From contig JAJZRK010000125.1 in assembly GCA_021802745.1 (NCBI GenBank), positions 1 through 9,821 of the forward strand: a DNA stretch of 9,821 nucleotides, written 5' to 3'. Source of the stretch: a bacterium (GTDB lineage: Bacteria; Gemmatimonadota; Gemmatimonadetes; Gemmatimonadales; Gemmatimonadaceae). A program made the translations under genes and the position numbers. The notes below the pieces were generated by a model. The model saw only the letters and a list, made by a program, of their open reading frames with translations. It did not search any database and was not told the DNA's origin. Below, piece after piece: positions 1 through 7,836 of this stretch (its first letter is position 1; each line of letters opens with the position of its first letter).

Positions 1-6
1 ATTCCG

Positions 7-1593
7 ATGGGCACCACGCGCCCGGTCCGAGGCCCAGCCTTGGGCCGGGCGCTGTTTTCCGCCCTGCTGTGCCTCGCGCTCGTCGCGGCGTGCAGCGGGG
101 CGGACGTGTCGGCGGGGCCGTACGTGCCGGAACCTTCGACGCCCGCAGGCCGGCCGGTACTGCCGCTGGCATACCGAGCCACCGGGCGCGCGGCGGCGGG
201 GGACACGTTCGTCCAGCTCTTCTCCTGGTACTGGGCCGACGTCGCCGCGGAATGCGAGCGATCGCTGGGGCCGGCGGGCTATCGCGCCGCGCTCGTCTCC
301 CCTCCGCAGGAGCACAACATCGCTGACGGGCGGCCGTGGTTCGAGGTGTACGGTCCCGTCAGTCACTCCATCGATCGCGGCCGGTTTGGCACGCGCGCGG
401 AGTTCGTCGAGATGGTGCAGCGGTGCAGGGAAGCAGGGGTGGAAGTGTATGTGGACGCCGTGATCAACCACATGGCGCCGGGAAGCGGCGTGGGAAGCAA
501 TGGCACGGCGTTCTCACGCTATAACTACCAGCCGCTGTTCGGCCCGGCAGACTTTCATCCGGCCTGTTCGCTGAACAACTACCAGAGCGCCGCGAACGTC
601 CAGGACTGCGAGCTGCTCGGGCTGCCCGATCTCAACACTGGGTCAGCGAGCGTGCGGCAGAAGATCGCCGCCTATCTCATCGGACTCGGGCGGTTGGGCG
701 TCGCTGGCTTCCGCATCGACGCGGCCAAGCACATCCAGCCGGTGGAGCTCGACAGCATTGTGCGGCTCGTCAACCTCGCCGCCTCGTCCGACGGGCGACC
801 GCTGCCGTTCTTCTTCCTCGAGGTCATCGACCCCGGCACGGAAGCGGTGAAGGCGGCGGACTATTATGGGCTCGGCTATGCCAGCGGCGGCGCGGCCGAT
901 ATCACCGAGTTTCTGTTTCGCGCGGTGGGGGAGCGGTTCCGCGCTGGAAGCGGCAAGCGCGCGAGCGAGCTGAGCTCGTTCACCGCGCGCACGTGGGGAT
1001 TGATGCCCGCCGACAAGGCGGTGGTCTTCCTGCAGAACCACGACACGCAGCGCGTCGACGGCGTGGACTATCGCGATGGCGCGGCGTACCGGCTGGCGAA
1101 CGTCTGGATGCTCGGACAACCGTACGGGTATCCGGTGGTGATGTCGGGGTACGCGTTCGACAGGTCTACGCAGGCCGGTCGCGACGCCGGACCGCCCGCG
1201 CCAACGGCGACGCTTCCGTGCGCAGCGAGCGTCGGGACAGCCGTCGTCGGGCAGTGGACGTGCGACCACCGCGACCCGTGGATCGTGGCGATGCTCGCCT
1301 TTCGCCGCACCGTGGCGGGGACTAACGCCGAGCGCATGTGGGACAATGGGGCCGACGCCGTGGCGTTCTCCCGCGGCAGCGCCGGATTTCTTGCCCTCAA
1401 TGCCGGCGCGACCGCCGTGACCGCCACCATACCAACCACGCTGGCGCCGGGCGCCTACTGCGACCTGCTCACCGGCGGCCGCGGCGCCGCGGGCTGCAAT
1501 GGGCGCACCGTGACGGTCGGCACCGATCAGGCCATCTTCATCACCATCGACGCGACGTCGGCCGTCGCGCTGCTCTCTGGAGTTCGTCCATGA
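7..1593 (+). CDS. Exported alpha-amylase lipoprotein, glycoside hydrolase family GH13
   Basis: Predicted endo-acting alpha-amylase of 528 residues that hydrolyses internal alpha-1,4 bonds of starch or glycogen. The N-terminus is a lipoprotein signal: Arg-rich start, hydrophobic stretch, then a lipobox VAAC with Cys29, so the enzyme is probably membrane-anchored. All four GH13 regions are visible: I, DAVINH (150-155); II, GFRIDAAKH (234-242) with nucleophile Asp238; III, FFLEVID with acid/base Glu272; IV, FLQNHD (341-346) with Asp346. The N-terminal VQLFSWYW and VSPPQEH motifs recall Streptomyces and animal-type amylases (roughly GH13_24/32). The Arg that binds chloride in animal enzymes appears to be Val in GYPVVMSGY, so chloride activation is unlikely. 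After the barrel a short beta domain fills the rest; I see no starch-binding module. The stop overlaps the next start (ATGA), indicating translational coupling. Only six bases precede the ATG, so promoter and ribosome binding site are outside the window. Confidence 0.94.
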   Translation: MGTTRPVRGPALGRALFSALLCLALVAACSGADVSAGPYVPEPSTPAGRPVLPLAYRATGRAAAGDTFVQLFSWYWADVAAECERSLGPAGYRAALVSPPQEHNIADGRPWFEVYGPVSHSIDRGRFGTRAEFVEMVQRCREAGVEVYVDAVINHMAPGSGVGSNGTAFSRYNYQPLFGPADFHPACSLNNYQSAANVQDCELLGLPDLNTGSASVRQKIAAYLIGLGRLGVAGFRIDAAKHIQPVELDSIVRLVNLAASSDGRPLPFFFLEVIDPGTEAVKAADYYGLGYASGGAADITEFLFRAVGERFRAGSGKRASELSSFTARTWGLMPADKAVVFLQNHDTQRVDGVDYRDGAAYRLANVWMLGQPYGYPVVMSGYAFDRSTQAGRDAGPPAPTATLPCAASVGTAVVGQWTCDHRDPWIVAMLAFRRTVAGTNAERMWDNGADAVAFSRGSAGFLALNAGATAVTATIPTTLAPGAYCDLLTGGRGAAGCNGRTVTVGTDQAIFITIDATSAVALLSGVRP

Positions 1594-3635
1594 TGCCCCG
1601 ATACTCGCCGGCGCTTGCCGCCCTGCTGGCTGCCCTTCTCGCGCCCACGCCCGCGCCGTCCCAGTCGCTCTCGCTCCGGTCGCCCGACGGACGCACCACG
1701 TTTGTTCTGGCGCTCTCCGACGCACGGCTAACTTGGGCGGTGACTCGGGATGGCGCGCCAGTGGTGATGCCGTCGCGGCTCGGGTTCACCTTTCGCAATG
1801 CGCCGCCGTTCGAGAAGGGACTGCGATTGGCCGACAGCGTCCGCGCGTCCGCCGATGAGACGTTCACGCTCCCCCTCGGCGAGGTCGCCCGGGTGAGGGA
1901 CCGGCACAATCAACTGCGGGTGCGGGTCGCGGAGACTGCGGCACCGTACCGCGAGCTGTGGGTGGTCGTGCGCGCGTTCGATGACGGCGTGGGCTTTCGC
2001 TACGAGTTCCCCGACCAGCCCAACCTCAGAGACTTCGAGATCATGGACGAACTCACCGAGTTCAGCATGGCCGAGGACATGAAGGCGTGGTGGATCCCGG
2101 CGAACATCGCGACGCCCGACCGGCAGGAGATGCTCTGGTCGTCGGGTCCGATCAGCAAGCTCGATCTCGTGCAGACACCGCTCACGCTGGTGGGAACGAG
2201 CGGCCTGCACGCGGTGATCCACGAGGCAGACCTCGTGGATTACGCCGGCATGGCGCTGCAGGGGCGTAGCGAGAGCCGGACGTTGCGGGCGAGCCTCGCG
2301 CGGTGGAAGGACGGGAGCGCGGTGAAGGGGCGCACCCCGTTCGTCACGCCGTGGCGCACGCTGCAACTGGCCGACCGTCCCGAGGACCTGACGCCGTCGG
2401 TGCTGGGCCTCAAGCTCAACCCGCCGAGTCGCATCGCCGATACGCGCTGGATCCGCCCGATGAAGTACAACGGCATCTGGTGGGGGATGCACGTCAACAC
2501 GATGACGTGGAGCAGCGGTGCGTTGCACGGCGCGACGACGGGCAATGCGCGACGGTACATCGATTTCGCCGCGGCCCACGGGCTGGGCGGCACGCTGGTG
2601 GAAGGGTGGAACCTCGGGTGGGACACGAACTGGATGCTGCATGGCGACGAGTTCTCGTTCACGCAGGCGTACCCCGACTACGACCTGCCGGGGGTGGCCG
2701 CATACGCCCGGCAGAAGGAGGTGTCGTTGATCGTGCACAACGAGACGGGGACGTTCGTGGAGAACTACGAGCGGCAGCTGGACAGCGCGTTCGCGCTCTA
2801 CCAGCGTCTCGGCGTGACGGCGATCAAGACCGGCTACGTGGGCGACACGGTGAATCCGGGCGGACACGCACACCAGGGCCAGTACATGGTGCGGCACCAT
2901 CGCCGCGTCATTGAAACGGCGGCGAGCCGCGGCATCGGCGTCGTGATGCACGAACCCATCAAGGACACGGGCGAGCGCCGCACGTGGCCGAACATGCTCT
3001 CGCGCGAAGGCGCACGCGGCCAGGAATACAACGCGTGGGGCGGGGAGGGCGGCAATCCGCCGGAGCACGAGACGATCCTCTTTTTCACGCGGCTCTTGGC
3101 GGGACCGGTGGATTTCACGCCTGGCATCTTCAACCTGCTGATCACGCGCAGCGGCACCAACGTGCCGCGCACGCCGACGGAGGCGCGCCCGCGCACGACG
3201 CTCGCCAAGCAGCTGGCGCTCTACGTGGTGCTGTATTCGCCCGTGCAAATGGCGGCCGATCTGATAGAGAACTACGAGGGGCAGCCCGGCTTCCAGTTCA
3301 TCCGCGATGTGGCCGTGGACTGGGACACCACGCGCGTGCTGCACGGCCGCATCGGCGACGACGTGATCGTGGCGCGCAAGGCGAAGGGACGGGACGAATG
3401 GTTCATCGGCGCCATCACCGACGAAGAGGCACGCACCTTTGACGTCGCGCTCGATTTCCTGCCGAAGGGCCACGCGTATGTCGCCGAGGTGTACGCCGAT
3501 GGCGCGAACGCGCACTGGCGTGACAACCCGCTGGCGCTGACGATCAGCCGCCGTTCCGTGAACGCAGCCACCCGGTTGCGTATCGCCATGGCGGCGGGCG
3601 GCGGGCAGGCGATTCGCATCCGTCCGGCGCGGTGA
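1590..3635 (+). CDS. susB-like: Secreted GH97 inverting alpha-glucosidase (SusB-like)
   Basis: Predicted 681-residue exo-alpha-glucosidase releasing glucose from the non-reducing ends of maltooligosaccharides. The start is ATG 1590, inside the ATGA overlap with the amylase; a second ATG follows at once (1593). The open frame continues far upstream inside the amylase gene, but that part is shadow. A signal peptide (MMPRYSPALAALLAALLAP, then APSQS) fits this start. Layout as in GH97: N-terminal beta-sandwich (about 27-285), TIM-barrel from KYNGIWWGMH (291 onward), C-terminal beta domain (about 570-681). The three glutamates of inverting GH97 enzymes are at the expected spacing: HNETG Glu385, MHEP Glu455 and RGQEYN Glu479, matching Glu439/508/532 of Bacteroides SusB. 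The strand that carries the nucleophilic Asp in retaining GH97 members reads AIKTGYVGD here, so an inverting mechanism is predicted. It is somewhat shorter than SusB (738 residues). Periplasmic location is inferred. Confidence 0.94.
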   Translation: MMPRYSPALAALLAALLAPTPAPSQSLSLRSPDGRTTFVLALSDARLTWAVTRDGAPVVMPSRLGFTFRNAPPFEKGLRLADSVRASADETFTLPLGEVARVRDRHNQLRVRVAETAAPYRELWVVVRAFDDGVGFRYEFPDQPNLRDFEIMDELTEFSMAEDMKAWWIPANIATPDRQEMLWSSGPISKLDLVQTPLTLVGTSGLHAVIHEADLVDYAGMALQGRSESRTLRASLARWKDGSAVKGRTPFVTPWRTLQLADRPEDLTPSVLGLKLNPPSRIADTRWIRPMKYNGIWWGMHVNTMTWSSGALHGATTGNARRYIDFAAAHGLGGTLVEGWNLGWDTNWMLHGDEFSFTQAYPDYDLPGVAAYARQKEVSLIVHNETGTFVENYERQLDSAFALYQRLGVTAIKTGYVGDTVNPGGHAHQGQYMVRHHRRVIETAASRGIGVVMHEPIKDTGERRTWPNMLSREGARGQEYNAWGGEGGNPPEHETILFFTRLLAGPVDFTPGIFNLLITRSGTNVPRTPTEARPRTTLAKQLALYVVLYSPVQMAADLIENYEGQPGFQFIRDVAVDWDTTRVLHGRIGDDVIVARKAKGRDEWFIGAITDEEARTFDVALDFLPKGHAYVAEVYADGANAHWRDNPLALTISRRSVNAATRLRIAMAAGGGQAIRIRPAR

Positions 3636-3702
3636 ACGGCGGACCTCGAGCAGGAATCGGACTGCGCGGTCGGCATCGTTCCTCGGCTGGGTTCTACCAA
3701 TT

Positions 3703-3807
3703 ACCACGGATGACACGGAAACTGGCGGAAGCACACAGATCAGACCAAGCGCAACCCCCTATGAAACTCATCCGTGTTATCCGTCAGTTTTCGTGTCCTC
3801 CATGGGT
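3703..3807. repeat. Imperfect inverted repeat, arms about 41 bases, spanning the start of the third gene
   Basis: Left arm 3703-3743 and right arm 3767-3807 pair with roughly four fifths of bases matching and one or two small gaps, around a 23-base loop (3744-3766). The arms are built from short words such as ACCACGGATGACACGGAAAC on the left and, read on the other strand, GGACACGAAAACTGACGGAT on the right. Such CACGGAT-rich repeats are dispersed between genes in several GC-rich soil phyla (recalled, not searched). The ATG at 3761 lies in the loop, and the right arm is translated as the start of the downstream protein. The RNA could fold into a long hairpin around the initiation site. Confidence 0.8.
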
Positions 3808-6445
3808 GTCCGGGCTCGCGGCCGCCGCCGTCGCGGTCGGTCCGCTGTGCGGCCAGGCGCAGGATGTCCTATACCGTTCGCCAGCGTTCGAGGTCTCCGC
3901 GAGCCGCGTGCAACAGGGTGCGTTCGAGGCGGTGGCGCGCTCGCGCGACACGATCACGTCCACCTACCCGCGTGCCGCGCGCGAGGTGCATTTCAAGTTT
4001 GCGCTCAACGGCGCCGACAACGAGTTCCCGCCGGGGATTGAGCACACCATCAACCTGCGCCCGCGGGGCGGCGCGGTGGTGACGCCGCTGTATGCCTTCG
4101 CGGTGCCGCCGCGGCCATTGTTGCCGCGCGCCGAGGAGGCGGCTGAGGGCGAGGACGGCGTGGCGCGCGTCATGATCCGGCTCGATTTGCGCGCGGTGCG
4201 GCGCGCGATCACCGAGCACGGCTACTATGATCCACCGCTCGGCGCGCGGGTGCGCGCCATCGAGCCCGTCTTCGTGATCGGCGACACCGATCCGCTGGTC
4301 TGGGATGCGCGGCAGTTGCAGCCGGGCGCACCACAGGAACTGACCGACCGGGACGGAGACGGCATCTACGAGGTGACGCTGTCGTTCCGCACCGAGTACC
4401 TGAGGCCGCTCTCACCTGATGGGCGCGCTTGCTGGGCGCGGCGCCTCGACCTGTCCGCGTACCCCGCGATGTCCTCGCCGCACTTGCTTTCCGACGCGCT
4501 GTACCGTCTGTCACTCGAGGAGTTGCACGAGCTGCGGCGGAGCGACGGCGCGCTGTCGGCGGGGGCCAAGTGGCCGGGGGTCTGGACGCGTGACGTCGCG
4601 CTCAGCACCGTGCTCGCGCTGGCCTTCGTGGCGCCCGACGCCGCGCGCACGAGCCTGATGATGAAGGTCGATTCGGCCGGGCGCATCATTCAGGACACGG
4701 GGACGGGTGGCTCATGGCCCGTCTCGACGGACCGCATGACGTGGGCGCTCGCCGCGTGGGAGGTCTACGCCATGACCGGCGACCGCGCCTGGCTGCGGCA
4801 GGCGTACGACATCATCAAGCGCTCGGCAAGCGCCGACCGCCACGCGGCGCTCGATGCGAGCACCGGGATGATGCGCGGCGAGTCGTCGTTCCTCGACTGG
4901 CGCGAGCAGAGCTACCCGCGCTGGATGCAGCCCGCCGACATCTACCAGTCGCAGGCGCTCGGCACCAACGCGGTGCACCTCGGCGCGTTCCGCGTGCTGG
5001 CGGCCATGGCACGGGCGCTGGGCGAGCCGTCGCAGGTGTGGGACGCGCGAGCCGACGCGGTGCGCCGCGGCATGGCGGCGACGCTCTGGCAGCCGGAACT
5101 CGGCTGGCATGCGCAGTACCGATACGGCCGCGTGACGCTGACGCGATCGCCGAGCGCGGAGGCGCTGGGTGAGGCGCTGGCGCTCGTCTTGGGGGCCACG
5201 CCGACCGCACGACGGACGCGCGTGATGCGCGCGTTCCCGCTGATGCCCTTTGGTACGCCGACGTTCTGGCCGTTCATCGCCGACGTACCGTTCTACCACA
5301 ACGCCACCATCTGGCCGTTCGTGACGGCCTACTGGACGTGGGCCGCGGCGGATGCGCAGGCGACGGCGGCCGTGGAGCACGGACTTGCGACGATGACACG
5401 CGGCACGGCCCTGTTCCTGACGAACAAGGAGAACATGGTCGCCGCGACCGGGCACTTCGAAGGGACCGCGCTCAACTCCAACCGCCAGTTGTGGAGCATT
5501 GCGGGGACGTTGGCGATGACCTACCGCGTGCTCTTCGGCATGCGGGCGGAAGCGCAGCACCTCGCCTTTCATCCGATGGTGCCGCCGGCCTACGGTGGCG
5601 AGCGGACGTTGCGCGGCGTGCGCTATCGGCGTGCAGACCTGACAGTGACGGTGCGCGGCCACGGGACGGGCGTTGCCCGCGCCTGGCTCGACGGGCGCGC
5701 GGTGCCGCGGGCCGAGGTCCCGGCGTCGTTGACCGGCGCGCACACGCTCGTGATAGAACTCGACGGCCGGTGGCCTTCGTCTGCGATCACCCTCGTGGAC
5801 GCGCGCGTGGCACCGGCGACGCCTGTCGCCGCGCTGCGCACCGCGGCCGCCGAGACGCGGGTGGCGTGGCCCTCGGTGGCGGGTGCGGCACGCTACGTGG
5901 TGCACCGGGACGGGCGCGCCATCGACACGGTGCGTTCCACCGCGGTGCCGGTGATCGCGCGCGCCGTGCTGGCGGAGTACCAAGTGCAGGCGCTCGACAG
6001 CGCGGGCGTTGCGTCCTTCCTCAGCGAGCCGGTGCGCGTCATCGCCGCTGGCGCGGAGCAGCTGCTGCGTCCGCCGGGCTCTGCGGAAGGGGCGCTGCGC
6101 CTCGAGCGCGGGAATCCGGCGCGTGTCGTGTTTGCGGTGACGGTGCGGCGGGGCGGGCGGTTCGCCATCGACGCGCGCTATGCCAACGGCAGCGGTCCCA
6201 TCAACACCGAGGACAAGGCCGCCGTCCGCACGCTGCGCGTAGACGGTCGCGAAGCCGGCGTGCTCGTGATGCCGCAGCGTGGCGCGGGGCGGTGGGATGA
6301 CTGGGGCTACTCGAACCCGCTGGTCGTCACACTGCGTCCCGGGCGGCACGTGTTGTCGCTGGAGTGGATACCGCTCGACGAGAACATGAACCGGTACGTG
6401 AGCACGGCGCTGCTTGACCACCTGCGGGTGACGCCGCTGCCGTAG
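3761..6445 (+). CDS. Secreted multidomain six-hairpin glycosidase, possibly debranching
   Basis: Predicted 894-residue exported glycoside hydrolase. The start ATG 3761 gives MKLIRVIR, then a hydrophobic stretch and a cleavable signal ending near CGQAQ. The open frame extends to 3632, but those 43 codons have no signal-like content. No clear Shine-Dalgarno precedes 3761; a GTG at 3806 is a weaker alternative without positive charges. Layout: N-terminal beta-rich region (about 35-240) with a calcium-site-like DRDGDG (196-201); an alpha/alpha barrel (about 245-660) with GVWTRDV (Asp278), FLDWREQ (Asp379, Glu382) and HFEGTALNSNRQLWS (Glu567), candidate catalytic acids like those of GH15/GH37/GH63-type barrels; a fibronectin-III-like segment (about 685-765); and a C-terminal galactose-binding-like module (about 780-894) with YANGSGPINTEDK. 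Position after amylase and GH97 suggests cleavage of branched or unusual alpha-glucosides. Hydrolase fold: fairly confident; exact GH family and substrate: not established. Confidence 0.78.
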   Translation: MKLIRVIRQFSCPPWVSGLAAAAVAVGPLCGQAQDVLYRSPAFEVSASRVQQGAFEAVARSRDTITSTYPRAAREVHFKFALNGADNEFPPGIEHTINLRPRGGAVVTPLYAFAVPPRPLLPRAEEAAEGEDGVARVMIRLDLRAVRRAITEHGYYDPPLGARVRAIEPVFVIGDTDPLVWDARQLQPGAPQELTDRDGDGIYEVTLSFRTEYLRPLSPDGRACWARRLDLSAYPAMSSPHLLSDALYRLSLEELHELRRSDGALSAGAKWPGVWTRDVALSTVLALAFVAPDAARTSLMMKVDSAGRIIQDTGTGGSWPVSTDRMTWALAAWEVYAMTGDRAWLRQAYDIIKRSASADRHAALDASTGMMRGESSFLDWREQSYPRWMQPADIYQSQALGTNAVHLGAFRVLAAMARALGEPSQVWDARADAVRRGMAATLWQPELGWHAQYRYGRVTLTRSPSAEALGEALALVLGATPTARRTRVMRAFPLMPFGTPTFWPFIADVPFYHNATIWPFVTAYWTWAAADAQATAAVEHGLATMTRGTALFLTNKENMVAATGHFEGTALNSNRQLWSIAGTLAMTYRVLFGMRAEAQHLAFHPMVPPAYGGERTLRGVRYRRADLTVTVRGHGTGVARAWLDGRAVPRAEVPASLTGAHTLVIELDGRWPSSAITLVDARVAPATPVAALRTAAAETRVAWPSVAGAARYVVHRDGRAIDTVRSTAVPVIARAVLAEYQVQALDSAGVASFLSEPVRVIAAGAEQLLRPPGSAEGALRLERGNPARVVFAVTVRRGGRFAIDARYANGSGPINTEDKAAVRTLRVDGREAGVLVMPQRGAGRWDDWGYSNPLVVTLRPGRHVLSLEWIPLDENMNRYVSTALLDHLRVTPLP

Positions 6446-6759
6446 CGGGTTCGACGCTGTCAAGGGACCAGGGATGAGCGACCCTGACCCCGCTCGTGCC
6501 GGAATCCGGAGCGTCGAAGGGAAGGATCGTGAGCCGGATCTCGTCGTACGCTGAGCCCATCGACTCGCGGGAGTCGTGCTCGCACACGTTGGTGGTGATC
6601 CGCTTGCTCCGGTCGGCGTAGCGCGCGCTTCGCAACACTCGTGAAGCCGCGCGCACGGTGCCTGCGGGTGAGGCGCCGCGGATTGCAGACGTCGATCTGC
6701 ACTCCACTTGGCGGTACATACTGAACCAGAGCGCGGTCGGAACTGACAAGCGTCACTGC
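6446..6759. other. Intergenic spacer with an inverted repeat; no convincing gene
   Basis: 314 bases between the glycosidase and the next gene. A perfect 9-base inverted repeat, TTCGACGCT (6450-6458) and AGCGTCGAA (6510-6518), encloses a smaller hairpin, CAGGG/CCCTG, followed by GACCCC. The outer loop is too long and there is no T-run, so a classical Rho-independent terminator is not supported, although the structure could still mark the transcript end. A minus-strand frame stays open across 6446-6749 (its middle reads KRITTNVCEHDSRE) and looks partly protein-like, but it has no homologue I recognise and runs on as shadow into the glycosidase gene, so it is not called. No promoter could be assigned for the gene at 6760. 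Confidence 0.5.
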
Positions 6760-7155
6760 ATGGCATTGGCGGCACCGCTCGCGTTCGCAAACGCGCAGAA
6801 GTCCTCTGCCTGCGTCCCGGTCGACTCGGTGTCGTCGCGGGTTCGGCAGACGTTCGCCGATATCGCCGGAGGCACGGACGCGGTGTCGGCGAGTTTGCGT
6901 CTCAAGTATCAGCTCCCGGCCGTCGCGGATTCGGTGGTGGTTCTTGTCCAAGACTCGCACGAGTGCGCACAGGCGTTGCGCGCGCTAAACCGGGACCAGA
7001 ACACTTCACACACGGAAGGCCTGCGTACCGTGCTGGTGATCCGCGTTGGGACCGTGTTCGTCGTGAGCGATCCCGCGTACAAGGTGGGTGAGTGGACGCC
7101 GTACACCGTGTTCGATTCGCGATTCAAGAAAGTGCTCGCCCGAGTCGCGCAGTAG
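6760..7155 (+). CDS. Small exported hypothetical protein with a VSDP motif
   Basis: A 131-residue protein of unknown function. ATG 6760 is chosen because the residues from there resemble a short signal peptide (MALAAPLAFANAQ) followed by a mature start SSACVPVDS. The frame is open back to 6658, but that part is arginine-rich and lacks an export signal. The signal peptide has no basic N-region and there is no clear ribosome binding site, so either the true start is a non-ATG codon upstream or the 5' end is damaged. The body alternates helix-like (SSRVRQTFADIAGG) and strand-like stretches (DSVVVLVQDSHEC, TVLVIRVGTVFVVSDP), suggesting a small alpha/beta or beta-barrel domain. Two cysteines (about mature positions 4 and 56) might form a disulfide. 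I recall similar CVPVDS...VSDP proteins from Gemmatimonadota, without assigned function. Its stop lies 31 bases from the end of the convergent minus-strand ORF. Confidence 0.62.
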   Translation: MALAAPLAFANAQKSSACVPVDSVSSRVRQTFADIAGGTDAVSASLRLKYQLPAVADSVVVLVQDSHECAQALRALNRDQNTSHTEGLRTVLVIRVGTVFVVSDPAYKVGEWTPYTVFDSRFKKVLARVAQ

Positions 7156-7186
7156 GCCATATCGATCGAAAAGGCGGCGGACTGGG

Positions 7187-7801
7187 CTACAGCTGATAGA
7201 GGCGCGTCAGCCGGTCCGGCTTCACCTTCGTTCGCGCCGTTTGCAGGGTGGTCGCGGCACTAGGGCAGCCCGTAGGTACGGTGTCGGCTGGCATAGGCGC
7301 GGTGCCGATGCCGCGGGCTGCGATTTCATGCTGCCGTGGGGGTGCCGCCGAGCGCGCCGGGCAAGTTACGGACGGTGGTGGCACGAACCCGGGGAGGTAG
7401 AGCTCGCTTCGGATGCGGCGGCGATACCAGGACGGCGCGCGTCGGAAATCCGCGAGCAGGGCAGAGTGCCACACGCGGTGCTCGGCGCAGAGGACGGAGA
7501 AACTGGTCGACCATCGCGCCCATAGCAGCAGCGCGCTGTCGAGCAGCGCCGCCCGCACCGCCAGCGAAGCGTGCTCGAGGACGAATCCCCTCCGTTCGCC
7601 GATGGTGACCACGGGCAGGTGCGCGCCGAGGTCTCGCGCGGCGTGCCGAAGCGGCGCGCCCCACCGTCCATGGGCGAGCAGGCGGGTAAAGTGGTGAAGG
7701 ACCGCGAGCACTTCGACCGTGGGGAGCCGTCCGGCCGCGGTGTGGATGAGATCGGCACCGTCGAGCAGCGACGGGTTGAGCGCACCGAGGAACGCCTCCA
7801 C
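7187..7801 (-). CDS. Unrecognised protein, probably 5'-truncated by the IS21 remnant
   Basis: The called GTG (7801) gives 204 residues, but the frame stays open upstream to 7858, where an in-frame TGA lies in IS-derived DNA; GTG is only the first usable start. The residues from about 7840 down to 7390 look genuine: SESLLPRVEAFLGALNPS, then an alpha-helical segment with GERRGFVLEHASLAVRAALL, and an aromatic-rich stretch with RVWHSALLADF and APSWYRRRIR. Codon third positions are strongly G/C, as in the neighbouring real genes, while the opposite strand lacks recognisable protein here. The last 60 or so residues (after LPGF) are low in sequence character and may be out of the ancestral frame. 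I do not recognise the family; a mobile-element helper or island protein is possible given the setting. The N-terminus was probably removed when istA sequence was joined at about 7840. Confidence 0.5.
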   Translation of the reverse strand: MEAFLGALNPSLLDGADLIHTAAGRLPTVEVLAVLHHFTRLLAHGRWGAPLRHAARDLGAHLPVVTIGERRGFVLEHASLAVRAALLDSALLLWARWSTSFSVLCAEHRVWHSALLADFRRAPSWYRRRIRSELYLPGFVPPPSVTCPARSAAPPRQHEIAARGIGTAPMPADTVPTGCPSAATTLQTARTKVKPDRLTRLYQL

Positions 7802-7836
7802 TCGGGGCAGCAGGGATTCGGACGTTGTCGTCGTGA

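Noticed and set aside
1728..3734. 668-codon minus-strand open frame opposite the GH97 gene
   Set aside because: Arg/His/Val-rich translation typical of an antisense shadow in GC-rich DNA; the + strand is unambiguously GH97.
6450..6518. Rho-independent terminator after the third glycosidase
   Set aside because: The 9-base stem has a loop of about 51 bases and no T-run follows.
4712..6790. 692-codon minus-strand open frame opposite the third glycosidase
   Set aside because: Low-complexity Arg-rich shadow; the opposite strand carries a coherent hydrolase with domains in order.
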